Source: Argentina anserina
Lineage: Eukaryota; Streptophyta; Magnoliopsida; Rosales; Rosaceae
Length of the DNA stretch: 64,000 nucleotides
Direction of reading: 5' to 3'
Assembly: GCF_933775445.1 (NCBI RefSeq)
Contig: NC_065873.1
Coordinates: forward strand, 28,954,001-29,018,000
Shown here: positions 13,901 to 26,400 of the stretch, piece by piece
Layout: each line of letters starts with the position of its first letter
Numbering within the stretch: the stretch's first letter is position 1
Program-made: the position numbers and the translations under genes
Notes under the pieces: generated by a model
What the model was told of the DNA's origin: nothing
Seen by the model: the letters and a program-made list of their open reading frames with translations, nothing else
Databases searched by the model: none

Positions 13901-15076
13901 GCCAAACAGTGAAGTCACCGCCACAGGTAGCCTTTTTAACATCAGAAACCTGACAGCGAACAGGGGACGCCTCAATTTCTACACAAGACAAAGGAAGCAT
14001 GTAACCACAAAGGCAGTTAGTTACAGATAAACAAGTTGTCCAAAAATTGAGAAGATTATGTTAAGTACACTTAAGAGCCATAAGATTAATGGCATGTTCG
14101 AAAACAATTATCATGTCATAAGGATCGCTCTGTTAATCAATGTCTGACACATTATATTCATCCATGAGCAACAATTGGAGCAAACAAATTTGCATTAGAT
14201 TCTCGTTCCAAGATCATAAGACTTCATCAAACCAACTTTACAAAGAAGAACCTACCATTTTTCACTGAACCGGAACCCAGCTGTCCGTGCTTATTCCAGC
14301 CAAAGGCCAGAGAATGGCCGTCCTCCGTAACCACAACTGTATGACTCCTCCCTGATCCAGCTCCAACAATTTTGTACCTACACACAAATTTCAAAGAATT
14401 ACTCACGCAAGCATAATGAAATCACAATTCACAATGTAGCCGTATGCTTATGCCCGTATATATCACAAACATCCCATTATTATATCCTATATTCCTATAT
14501 AAGTAGTTACTTAATTAGTCATTCCGATTCATTCCACCAGAAACATACTTGGAAAGTTCAGACACTACAGTCGGCCTATCACGCTGAAGCATATCTCCAT
14601 GTCCCAGCTGCCCCTTCTGCACACCACAACTTCATACATTAATATAACCACCACCAAAAAACACTACATAATCAACAAATTCAACTACATTCATCAACAA
14701 AACAATCGAAATCGAATTTCAATCCTCACCTCATTTCGTCCCCAAGTATAACACCGCCCTTCCACATCCAACGCCACACAATGACACGAAGCTACAACCA
14801 AACATTCAAACCAAATCAAACTCAAAGCACATTCATCATATCAATCAAAATTCAATTCACCAAAATTGGAGAGAGATAACAATCATTACCGCAGCCGGAG
14901 GCGATGTACCGGATACTAACGCCGACGAGAGGCCTCAGGCGAGTCGGAGAGACCAAATTACCCTCGACGGGGCCTTTGCGACGGCCGAGGATATCCCAGG
15001 AAGTACCACCGCAGAACAAAATCTCTCCCGACTTCTCGGCTTCCTCCACCTTCTTCTCCGCCTCGACCGCAGACAT
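10944..15076 (-). CDS. RCC1-repeat protein, RCC2/TD-60-like, with basic C-terminal tail
   Basis: Sixteen exons: 15076-14890, 14791-14730, 14616-14549, 14377-14256, 13978-13873, 13772-13721, 13489-13372, 13277-13247, 13147-13124, 12977-12853, 12353-12272, 12011-11889, 11803-11750, 11655-11586, 11499-11466 and 11293-10944. Phases close to 535 aa. The start is taken at MSAVEAEKK; an in-frame ATG at 15100 would add eight residues. Successive exons encode RCC1 blades, for example KGQLGHGDMLQRDRP, FGWNKHGQLGSGS, QYGQLGHGTDNE, WGNGGYGRLGHRE, AQYGELGYG and CGQNHSMV. The last exon encodes a Lys-rich then acidic stretch and then Gly/Arg-rich sequence with AT-hook-like RGRGRPP and KRGRPRKS. RCC1-fold proteins are beta-propellers that contact chromatin or small GTPases, and the animal RCC2/TD-60 relative acts at centromeres and on Rac/Ral-type GTPases. 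The tail suggests nuclear DNA binding. GTPase exchange activity is not demonstrable from sequence. Confidence 0.85.
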
Positions 15077-16074
15077 TGCAGGCCAAACTCCGGCGATCAA
15101 ACTCAGCTCACAGACTACCGGAGCGGCGGATCTAACGGCTAGTTTTCAAAAAGCGGTTGCGCAACGAACGGTTCGGATGGGGAGTCGGGTTTGGCGGGAA
15201 ATGGAGGTAAACGGTAACGGCTAGTGAGAGGAGAGATCGGTGGGAGCGAATTTAGGGTTTGGGAGTCTCTGGGAACGAAAGCGATGAAGATGATAGGAGA
15301 GAAAGAACGAAACCCTAAAATTCAAGTGGGAGAAATGAAATATTAAAAGGACGAATTGGTTGGGTTTCACGAGAACAGGGACCGATTTTATTAATTTTAA
15401 AGGAGAAAATGTAAAGTGTGATAATAAAAAACTAAACGCCATGTAGATAAATGAATTACAGTACACACTTGCTTTAGATTTTTAGTCAAAAAACAGTCGA
15501 GTTAATTTCTCTACTACCTACCCTTTTTTACTTTGTTAAAGACTTTGAGCGCTTTGCTGCGAGCTTGTCAGAATTTGGTGAAGCAATAACCCCACGAATA
15601 TTAGGCAAGCTATGCCGACATTGGGTAACGACATTTCTAATATTTACCAAATAGTAAAAGATAAAGATATTTCACTTCTTTTAGGTTAGTGAATTAGTGG
15701 GATGCTTTCTGTACTGAAGCATGATATGAGCATGAGGACATTGTCTGAGTTCAAATGTTCAATTTAAACACGTAGTATAAAACTATATATAATCTGTCAA
15801 GAACAGCGATAACAAATGTAGTAGATTGGAAATCTCCATACAAAACCTACAAGACACTTCTCCATGGATTGATGTTTCTCCTAGTAAGCCTTCTAGTACA
15901 ATAACCAACCCAATAAACCAAAAAATGTTCTTACCTGTGGAGTAAATTTAATTATAATACATAAATATGTCGATTACTTATGATATATGGACTCATGCTA
16001 TGGATATTAGAAACGAATTTAGCCACCACCGTTAACCATCGAATCACGCAACACAAGCCAACATGGGAACCCAG
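15077..16074. other. Intergenic: promoter of RCC1-like gene and 3' flank of bZIP gene
   Basis: No gene recognised. The part next to 15077 should contain the RCC1-like gene's 5' UTR and promoter. The remainder is AT-rich and should contain the bZIP 3' UTR. Confidence 0.5.
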
Positions 16075-19026
16075 CTATTGCATCGACTCGTGCTTAGGAG
16101 CACTGCCATTCTGCTGATGGGAGGAAGGTGGTCTGTTTTGCTGTGATTGCTGCATTATCTGTTGTGGAGTTTGCTGTTGTTGTGGCTGCTGCTGCATCTG
16201 GTAGAGGTTGAGTTGCTGTAGTGAGAGCATTTGTTGATTGATAAGCTGCTGGGACATGCGGTTCGAACGGTTGCCTTCTCCTCCCATGTCTGCAGCAGAA
16301 ATTCTTAGTCGCTGGACTTCTCCAGTCAAGGCCTCATTTAGAGCTGCAACATCAAGGCCAAAACAAGCGGACGGAGTTAATTCAGATATTCTTTAGCAAG
16401 GATGTAGGATCAATCTCCATATGTGCTGGTATATTTGGCAGCATATATTCGTACAAATATTGATAAGAGGAACCAACTATTAATCTAGCTCCACAGGTTG
16501 TTACGTATTCACAACATAACAATAAGATAATCACAGAGCAAAATATGACAATTGCTAAAACAGAAGGGAGGGATCAATGTCTCTTGTTTTGGTCTAAAAT
16601 TGTATCAAGGTACATCCCCTGAAAATGTATAGAAGCAACAGCTTTTTTCATGCCTACAGGATTGAGAGTATATAAGTAAATGAGTTTTCTTGCACTTGTC
16701 TTTAAGTAACATCCATTCAATGTCTAAAAGAAAATTGCTCTTACTATCCTAGAAAATTCATGGTAAGCACAGGAGAACATTAGAATCCAAAACGCAGCAT
16801 CTTTATTCAGAATTGTCAAAGACTATCTTGGTATATCAAATGTATCCTTCAACTTGTTTGTGACGGGTTATAGATATTTCTACTGCCGTTTTTTCCTTTC
16901 TTATGGGCCAAAAAAGTCCTAGTCAGTTATGGCGTTCACAGGATATGAAGACTTAAAAGTTTATGATACTTGTGGAATAAAGGCCTACTCAACTAATTCA
17001 AATCGGTACACATATGTTAAATGAAGGAAAGCTTCAGACAGACGGGGCAGCAGCTTCCTTTATTCCACAACATACAGCAGCACATGTAAATGGCTAAATG
17101 CTAAAACTGAAAGAAAGGATAGGTAATCTTGAACTGATCGAATCTATAATCCAGGAAGTGAACCATCATGACATGAAGGTGGAAATCATAGAAGGTTGGG
17201 GCAATGTCTATTTGAAATGTAAAGATACAACAAGACAAGTTATTAATCAAGAGCATCTATTGTCACGTAAGCTATAATGGTTTTCAGTTTTCAAACATCA
17301 TCAAGGCTATGGGTAAGCACACGGAACCTTGTTTAAGCCAATTCTAGCACTAGATGCAACAAAACTAGAACTCTAAACTTCAAGCAGTTGGTTGACCATA
17401 ATTCATGCGAAATCATCGAAGACATTATAGTGTATATGACAGACAAATAATTAGCTGAAGGAAAGGCATAGTACCATCTTTAAGTTGCGCCTGTTGCTCC
17501 ATAGCTTGAAGACGGAATTTCAGTTCACTGTTCTCACTTGTAAGACCCATAGATTCCCTCTGAACAGAGATGCACATATAGTCAGTTACCATACGATAAA
17601 GTTTAACTTTAAAGTGAAGAGGTACACTTCGTAAAGGATTTGAAAAACCCCTATTACCAACCTGCAACTTAGTAACCTGCGCAGATAAAGTAGTTGCCTC
17701 AGTCTGCAGGGTTTGCACCTTGTGCTCCAATTCTACAATGTATCGCATCTTCCGCTCCTTAGAACGAGCAGCTGACTGACGGTTAGCTAATATCCTGGAT
17801 ACACAAAAATATCATATGAGAAATTCTCTCGAAAAGCCTGTCATTGCAACTAAGATCATATACCATGTCAAGAGAACACAATACCTCTTTGCACGTTTGG
17901 GGTCCGCTACAGCAATCTCTGAAAGCTTCTCGCTCTCCATTATCTTCTTCAGCTCAATCGCATTGAACTCGCCACTCCCAAACTCCATGCTGAACTTAGC
18001 CGGAGCCCCATCCATCGAAGTCCCAGGTGACAGCTGACCAACCTGACTTCCCAACGGCAGAGGCTTGAGCATTTCATCATCGAAATTCAAATTATCCATA
18101 TAACTATCCATCGAAACACTCCTACAGTGTCTCACAGTACGCCCTGCATCTCCACCAGCACTCCTCTTCACCCCTTCCTTCTTCCACTTCCCATTCACCC
18201 CACTCTCCACCTCATTATCACTACTCTCACCCCCATTCGTCTTCGAGCCACTCGCCCTACTATCCTCACCGCCCGGCGAGTTCATCCTATCAATATTCTC
18301 CAAGTTCATATAAGCACTAAACAAATCATCCACAACCTCCCCGCCCGATTTCACATCCACATTGTTGCTCCCATCCCCATTCGACCCTTGCCTCACAAGC
18401 TGCACCGGTTTCGAAACTCCCAGACCCTCCTTGCCATCAAAACTCCCCCTCCTCCCAATCGGAATAAGCTGCGGCGAGGACTGAATCACGGCAGAGAATC
18501 CCAACGGCACATCACTGCTGGACCTCCTATGCCCCCTCCTCGGCGGCAGCCCATCTCTGGCCCAAAACGGACTACTCTCAGTCACCGGAGACCGCAGAGA
18601 GTTCACCACAGACTCCTCCATGTTCACATCCGCCGATATCGGAGGGTCCGAGAGCGAAGGAGAAGCAGTCGTCTCACGGTAATTAGTCAGAGGACTCAGA
18701 GGGGGCAGACTATCCAGATTAAAAAACGCGGGCTGAGATAAAGACCTGGAATGAGCCGCAGCAGCTCCCATTTGCCAAGAAGGAGAAGAAGGCAGTTGAG
18801 GCCTCATGGGGTTGTTGGGATGGGAAGGAGGAATACCAGGCCGCTTGGGATTCTCGGGGCTGGGGGGAAGTTGACGCATGGGTAGACCTATCTGAGATGA
18901 TGAGGAGCTGAAATTGGGGATGTCTACATGATGATGTGGTCTCGAAAACGAAGAAGACGGAGACCCGAATGGTGAATTGGGTCTTTGCTTATTACCGCTA
19001 CTCCCCGTCTCATCACTCCCCTCCAT
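16075..19026 (-). CDS. Group I bZIP transcription factor, bZIP29/30/69-like
   Basis: Exons 19026-17885, 17794-17662, 17559-17475 and 16343-16075 give 542 aa. The long first exon is Pro/Ser-rich and contains [30 protein letters not shown] and [11 protein letters not shown], all typical of the bZIP29/30/69 branch. The basic region begins at its end ([10 protein letters not shown]) and continues in exon 2 as [15 protein letters not shown]. Seven residues separate the invariant Asn from a Lys rather than the usual Arg, the hallmark of plant group I. Leucine-zipper heptads follow through exons 2 and 3 ([34 protein letters not shown]). The last exon is Gln-rich ([16 protein letters not shown]) and ends [10 protein letters not shown]. 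The RRSSSD-type sites resemble the 14-3-3 and kinase sites reported for VIP1-related bZIPs. The expected role is sequence-specific transcription in growth or reproductive development; that comes from the family. Confidence 0.9.
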
Positions 19027-20433
<1,407 letters not shown>

Positions 20434-20438
20434 GTTAT
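20434..20438. repeat. Left target-site duplication GTTAT
   Basis: GTTAT directly precedes the TG of the left LTR and is repeated exactly at 27830-27834 after the CA of the right LTR. This defines the element's borders. Confidence 0.95.
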
Positions 20439-20623
20439 TGTTCCGGGAGAATTACTATTCTACCCTTGTGTGTGTCTTAGCCTAATAGGTTTCCTGTTAG
20501 GAGATAGATTAGCATCTCCGTAGTAGATTAGGACTCCGAATCCTACGGGATTGTGGTGTTGTAAATGCCTATATATAGGCCCTCATATCATTCAATAATA
20601 TACAAGTAATTCATCCTCAAACA
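20439..20623 (+). repeat. Left LTR (5')
   Basis: This 185-bp repeat starts TGTTCCGGGAGA and ends CCTCAAACA. It contains the TATA-like core CTATATATAGG near 20570 and reads the same as the copy at 27645-27829. At 185 bp it is short even for copia elements. Confidence 0.97.
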
Positions 20624-20640
20624 CGTTATCAGCACGAAGC
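20624..20640 (+). other. Probable primer-binding site region
   Basis: The bases cgttatcagcacgaagc directly follow the left LTR, where the minus-strand primer must anneal. They share TATCAG with the common initiator-tRNA-Met site TGGTATCAGAGC but diverge after it, so the primer may be another tRNA or an internal tRNA region. Position is the main evidence. Confidence 0.5.
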
Positions 20641-20689
20641 CCTAAAAACCCTGAATCTTTTAGAGCCTTCCGAAATTTTTCTTCCTTTC

Positions 20690-20995
20690 CTCCGCCACCG
20701 CAAGCTTCCTGCCGCCGCCGCAGCCCCTGCCTGCTGTCGCCGCAACCCCCTGCTGCCGCCGCAACCTCCTGCCCTTGCAGCCCTGCAGCCTCGCAGCCCC
20801 GCAGCCCCTGCCCTCGCAGCCCTGCAGCCTCGCAGCCCCGCAGCCCCTGCCCTCGCAGCCCCGCAGCCCTGCAGCCCCGTAGCCCCGCAAAGCTTCCTCC
20901 GCATTCGCTGCTCGCCGCTCGCCGCATTCGCCGCATTCGCCGCTCGCTGCTCGCTGCTCGCCGCTCGCCGCACCTGCTGCTCGCCTCAAAGCATT
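20690..20995. repeat. GC-rich tandem-repeat array in the element leader
   Basis: The leader holds CCGCCGCAGC-type trinucleotide-like DNA, then a 39-bp unit that begins cagccctgcagcctcgcagc and occurs twice in direct succession near 20778-20855. A tail of GCTCGCCGC and GCATTCGCC units follows. ORFs on the minus strand here are composition artefacts. Confidence 0.8.
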
Positions 20996-21095
20996 CAAAA
21001 TTGCTCCTCCCGCATATTCACGCAAGAGACGTGAAAGTCACAAGCAAGGACTTCGCTCAAGAGAAGCTACTCCCGTATACTACAAACCTCCCAAG

Positions 21096-21440
21096 GTAAA
21101 TTTTTATAAACGTTCCCGCTTTTGAACGTATAGATATATTATATCGGGCGCTATTAGCCTTCTTCTTGTCTTAATTCCGGCCTTTCTTATAACGCCAATG
21201 AGACTATAGAGGGATGGGTTTCCCCTCTTGGTCGATGTTTTCTGTGTGACGGTCCTGGGGGAGTCACGATTGTTTTGAAAGGGAAGTTAATCGATTTTCG
21301 TGTGGTCGCCTGAGTGCACCGTTGTTTTGGGTGCGATCATGAGTATCGCCGCTTGCATCGATTTTTCATGTGACCATATACGTCACCCCTTCTAATTCCT
21401 ATTATACTTGAATCTAATCGATTCCGTATTCGTTTTGTAG
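21096..21440 (+). promoter_or_regulatory. Candidate leader intron before gag (shared donor)
   Basis: CCCAAG|GTAAAT at 21091-21101 is a good plant 5' splice site. CGTTTTGTAG at 21431-21440 is a good 3' splice site ending one base before the gag ATG. The DNA between is T-rich and untranslated. The same donor could join the acceptor before pol at 23472. Confidence 0.5.
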
Positions 21441-22508
21441 ATGTCATCGCCATCTCGACCGGAATTTGGCCTTCTTGATCTAGAAGGGAAGGAATACCAC
21501 CGCTGGGTTTCCGACATGGAACTCGCGTTTGAGAGCCGAGGGATTGAAGGCATGTTTGCCGACCCTCCTGCTGATTTCCCACCTATGGCTAAGACTCAGA
21601 CTCTCATCTTTATGAGACGTCACATCCATGCAACTCTCAAGAGGCAATACTTGAACGTAAAAGATCCTAAAGAATTATGGGACAAACTACGCTTGCGGTA
21701 CAACAACGTTCATGATAAGCTTCTTCCTGAATTGACCATTAGATGGGATAACATCCGTCTATTGGACTATAAAAGAGTGGATGAGTTCAATCAGGATATG
21801 CTATGCTTGCAATCCGATCTTGGCACCGTTGGTGTCATTAAGACCGACCTAGATCTTCTCAATAAGACATTGGACACGTTTCCAATCAACTATGAGGTTC
21901 AAGCTCATACGTACCGCACTCATGTAGAGGAAGGGAAGATCCGGTCTTTTGCCGACTTAATGGCACTCTTAGCTAAGAAGGAGAGACATTCTGAGATTCT
22001 CCTCAACAACAACAATAGACCTGTTGGCACTAAAAGAATTTCTACGCCACAGGCTAACTATGGGAAAGCTCCTAAGCAAAAGAATCAATCAAGGAACGCT
22101 CCATATCAGCACCAAAATAACAACTCTCGTGGTAGGAGGCAACAAGGCCGATCTCGGCCTCGGTCCAATACATGGACCCGTGATGGTGGCGGCGCCGCAC
22201 CCTCAGGGGGAGGCCGTCCCCGTCCCACACTCCAAGGAGGCCGTGCACCTCCTAATGCCTCCACTTCCGGTAATGGCAAGTCTCCATGCTTCAAATGTGG
22301 CTCCTTTAAGCACTTTAATCGCGATTGTCGCGCTAGCAAAGAGATGATCAAGGCTTACTCCGCCTACAAGAAGTTTCTACAACCCGAATCGAACCATGTG
22401 GATGAGGACCATGAGATCGAGACTCACCATATCTCCATGAAACCCGAGCCCCTTGCTTCTAAAGCTAGGCCTCCGGTTGCTACCATGGATACTCCCGACT
22501 TTGATTAG
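21441..22508 (+). CDS. gag: Copia Gag polyprotein
   Basis: A 355-aa ORF. The N-terminal two thirds match the UBN2-type gag domain of plant copia elements (MELAF near the start, LKRQYLNVKDPKELWDKL, FADLMALLAKKERHSEIL). A basic Gly/Arg-rich linker follows, then one CCHC zinc knuckle, C283, C286, H291 and C296 (CFKCGSFKHFNRDC), which binds genomic RNA in such proteins. It forms the virus-like particle. The ORF ends in its own stop after ATMDTPDFD and does not read on into protease. The start ATG directly follows a TTTTGTAG sequence that looks like a 3' splice site. A poly(A)-type AATAAA lies 135 bp past the stop. Confidence 0.92.
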   Translation: MSSPSRPEFGLLDLEGKEYHRWVSDMELAFESRGIEGMFADPPADFPPMAKTQTLIFMRRHIHATLKRQYLNVKDPKELWDKLRLRYNNVHDKLLPELTIRWDNIRLLDYKRVDEFNQDMLCLQSDLGTVGVIKTDLDLLNKTLDTFPINYEVQAHTYRTHVEEGKIRSFADLMALLAKKERHSEILLNNNNRPVGTKRISTPQANYGKAPKQKNQSRNAPYQHQNNNSRGRRQQGRSRPRSNTWTRDGGGAAPSGGGRPRPTLQGGRAPPNASTSGNGKSPCFKCGSFKHFNRDCRASKEMIKAYSAYKKFLQPESNHVDEDHEIETHHISMKPEPLASKARPPVATMDTPDFD

Positions 22509-23472
22509 TCGTTTTAGCTTCTTTAGCTTTATGATTCAAGTATCGTTATGGCCAACTGCCATTGTTATTTTCATTGACTTTGTAATAGTCTTTTGATTTT
22601 GGAATTAGAAGTTTATGTGTGATGTATTAAAGATTGGCATTCAATAAAATTTCTCACTTCTTGCTTACAAGACGATCTCTTTGAGAATTTTATTTATCCG
22701 ACACTTAGCATGATGATCAACGTGTGCAACTCACATGGTTCTTAAATTGGACGCTTTTGGGTTACATGGGACCCCAATAGCACTACATTGTGAATTTGGA
22801 ACTTAAAATTCGGAAAACGAACCTCGGAACGTCGAAAACGACGTCGTTTTGCCTTGGCCGGCCCCGGTTACTATTCCGGCGTTTCCGGCACGTTTTGCCG
22901 GCGTATTCGCCGTCTTCCGGCCATTTCCCGGCGTTTCCGGCACCGCCACTCGGTCCCTGCCGGCGTCCCCTGTCGGACCTGAAGTCCCGGCCTCCATACC
23001 GGCCAGTTTCGACAGCCACCGGCCAGTTTTTCCGGCAATAGGTGTCGGCGGTTTTCCACCGAGTTTTTCGACGATTTTTCGTCGTTTTCTCGTGATTCTT
23101 CCGGCATATAGCAGCAGCCCCTGCTGCCACGTTTTCCTCGTCCAAAATTCACCCGGTTTAGAGTTCTTTTGACATGGTTTTCCGGTTTGTTTTTCCGGTT
23201 TTCTCCAAGTCCGTTATATGCACTCACCGGTACTCTTTGTGTGTGTTTCCACACCATTATTGGATGGTTTCTACCACCCTCGTTTACTGTTTGGTATTTC
23301 ACTGCTTCAATACCATGATTTCCAACTCTTTAGTTGAAGAATGTAGTACTATTGCCATGTGATACATTCGATGGAATCGCGCTTTGTTCTGGTTCCCTTT
23401 CTTACAATATCCTACGGCGTATTGTATAGAATTGTTCCCGTGTCGCTGACTCTCTTAATTGTCATTTTGTAG
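22509..23472 (+). other. Non-coding spacer between gag and pol
   Basis: This 964-bp spacer replaces the usual continuous gag-pol frame. It starts AT-rich with a candidate poly(A) signal at 22643 and turns GC-rich with many CCGGC and TTTCCGG motifs from about 22820 to 23130. It ends T-rich with the acceptor-like ATTTTGTAG before the pol ATG. ORFs on either strand of the GC-rich part have no recognisable domains. Confidence 0.7.
22643..22648 (+). terminator. Candidate poly(A) signal after gag
   Basis: AATAAA within CATTCAATAAAATTTCTC, 135 bp after the gag stop, in AT-rich DNA. Early polyadenylation here would yield a gag-only message. Confidence 0.4.
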
Positions 23473-26400
23473 ATGTCCCGCGGTGAAATCGAATGTCTAG
23501 CTGATTGCGGAACCACCCACACTGTCCTACGGCACAGGCAGTTGTTCACGGATCTAGTGTTTTCGACTTCTTCGATGACTACAATGATTGGCTCGAAATC
23601 CATCATTCAAGGAAGAGGCACTGCTTCTTTCATGTTGCCTAATGGTACGACTCTTAACGTCGTAGACGCTCTTTATGCGCCGAAGTCTCCCCGCACCTTG
23701 CTAAGTTTTAAGGACATACGTGCCAATGGTTTTCACCTCGATACTTATGTTGAGAATGGAGAGGAATATCTTTGCGTTACCTCTGAGAAAGCAGGCCATC
23801 GCCGCATCTTAGAGAAGATGAAGAGTCTTGGGAATGGTTTGTATCTTACTTCCATTCGGATCTTTGAATCATATGCGGTTGAACGCAACTTTTGTGATTC
23901 GGACTCTTATATGCTTTGGCATGCCCGTCTCGGGCACCCTGGACGTGATATGATGATTAGAATTCTTAAGAATTCACATGGTCATCCATTTTTCAAGTCC
24001 CGGAAGCGATTGGAGGATCACCTCACCCGTGCTCCGCACGGTGAGGCCGTGCCGACCCATGCACCGCATGGTGAGGCTGAGCATGCCTCACTCGGCAGCT
24101 CCACGGCTTTCATGCCGTCGGTGGCAGCATCCCCTCCTTCACAGGAGCTTGTGATGCCTCCCGTGCTTTCACATGCCTCCATGGCAATTTCTGATGCCCA
24201 TCGCTCGTTTTGCAAAGCTTGTTCTCTTGCTAAATTTCAAGGAAGTCCTTCTTTTGCTAAGGCTTCAACCGAGAACATTCCATTCTTACAACGTATCCAA
24301 GGTGACATTTGTGGACCTATTCAACCAGAATGCGGACCTTTTCGATATTTTATGGTATTGGTTGATGCATCGACGCGTTGGTCACACATCGCATTGCTAT
24401 CCACAAGGAATGCTGCATTTGCTAAGTTATTAGCTGAGAGCATCAAACTTCGGGCTCACCACCCCGATTATACTATCAAATCCATTCGTTTGGATAATGC
24501 TGGAGAATTCACCTCCAAAACTTTTGATGATTACTGCATGTCTATTGGGATCGAAGTTGAACATCCCGTTCCTCATGTTCATTCACAGAACGGTCTAGCA
24601 GAGGCTACCATCAAGCGTATTCAGCTTGTTGCTCGGGCAATGGTTATGGGTACTAACCTGCCGGTCTCTGCGTGGGGATATGCAGTGTTGCATGCAGCGA
24701 CACTTATTCGTTTCCGACCCGCGGCTAACCAAGCGTTTAGTGCGTACCAGATGGTAACTGGTTACGAACCCAATATTTCACACTTACGCATCTTTGGTTG
24801 CGCCGTTTATGTGCCTATTACGCATCCGCTGCGTACTAAGATGGGTCCTCAGAGACGATTAGGTATCTATGTTGGCTATAATTCCCCAACGATTGTCCGC
24901 TACTTAGAACCAACCACCGGAGATCTCTTTACTGCAAGATTTGCAGATTGTCACTTTGATGAGACATGCTTCCCGTCGTTAGGGGGAGATGGGAATGTTA
25001 TCATTCCAAATGAACGTCAGGAATTGACGTGGTGTGTCCCCACTATGTCTCATTATGATCCCCACACTGCTCAAAGTGAGTTAGAAGTGCAACGCATTAT
25101 CGACCTCCAGAAAGTCGCGGATTCGATGCCCGACGGCTTTGTAGATATTGCTAAAGTGACGAGATCAAACATACCCGCTGCGAACGTACCGGCACGGTTG
25201 GATGTCCTGAAATACGGGCGTGGAAGACAAGCTCCTGGACCTAGCAACGTTGGCACCGCCCCTGACAGTGGGACGGAGGCCGACGGCGGCACCACCGTAC
25301 GCCGTGGTGTTGTCGGCGCCCCTTGTGGCGACGATGCTGAGATGGCCCAGCATGGAGCAGCTTCGGCCTCGGCTCCTCAAAGAAAAAGGGGGAGACCGAT
25401 AAACTCTAGGGATTCAAAACCTAGAAAGAAGCGAATGACTAAGGCACAGCGCGTCATCAACGATGAATCACCATCGTATGAAGTTGTCTCTGATTACAGC
25501 TATGTCCATGAATCAACTCAAGTGTTTCCGTGGGACGCTATGGAACCTTGTTTGATGCCAGAGAACAACGCAATCTCAGTGAACTACACAAGTGAGCAGT
25601 CGGTCCGAAACCGAGCCACTACATGCATTGATGACGTTTTCGCTTATTCCGTCGCACTTGAGATCATATCTGAAGACGACGTTGAACCTCGCTCTGTAGC
25701 TGAATGCGAACGCAGAGCAGATTGGCCGAAGTGGAAGGAAGCAATCCAGGCAGAACTTGACTCATTAGCGAAGCGAGAAGTCTTCGGAAAGGTTGAATTG
25801 ACTCCAAGAGATGTCAAACCTGTTGGACATAAATGGGTCTTCGTTCGTAAGCGTAATGAGATGAACGAGATCGTGCGTTATAAGGCAAGACTCGTGGCAC
25901 AAGGATTCTCACAACGACCTGGTATTGACTATGAAGAGACTTATTCTCCTGTTATGGACATCATTACCTTCCGCTACCTTATTAGTCTGGTAGTGTCCGA
26001 AAGACTAAACATGCAGCTTATGGATGTGGTCACAGCTTATCTCTATGGGGATCTTGACGCAGAGATATACATGAAAGCTCCTGAGGGACTACCTTTACCT
26101 CCATCAAGTGCCTCCAGACCACGGAGTGCTCATGCAGTCAGATTACGTCGTTCGTTGTACGGGTTAAAGCAATCCGGAAGAATGTGGTACAATCGGTTGC
26201 ATCAATACTTGGTGAGAAGGGGTTACAAGAATGATGAACTATGCCCATGCGTGTTCATACGAAAGACAAATTCCGGATTCGTCATCGTTGCGGTCTACGT
26301 TGATGACATGAACATAATCGGTACTCTTGATGAGATTGAAGAGACCGTGTCTTATCTGAAGTCGGAATTTGAGATGAAAGACCTAGGGAGGACGAAATTC

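Noticed and set aside
20592..21025. Minus-strand ORFs in three frames rich in Ala, Gly, Arg and Gln
   Set aside because: Overlapping open frames are expected from the GC-rich tandem repeats of the element's leader; none has a domain.
22783..23302. Several ORFs on both strands of the gag-pol spacer
   Set aside because: GC-rich composition keeps frames open; no recognisable motif and no shared strand or order.
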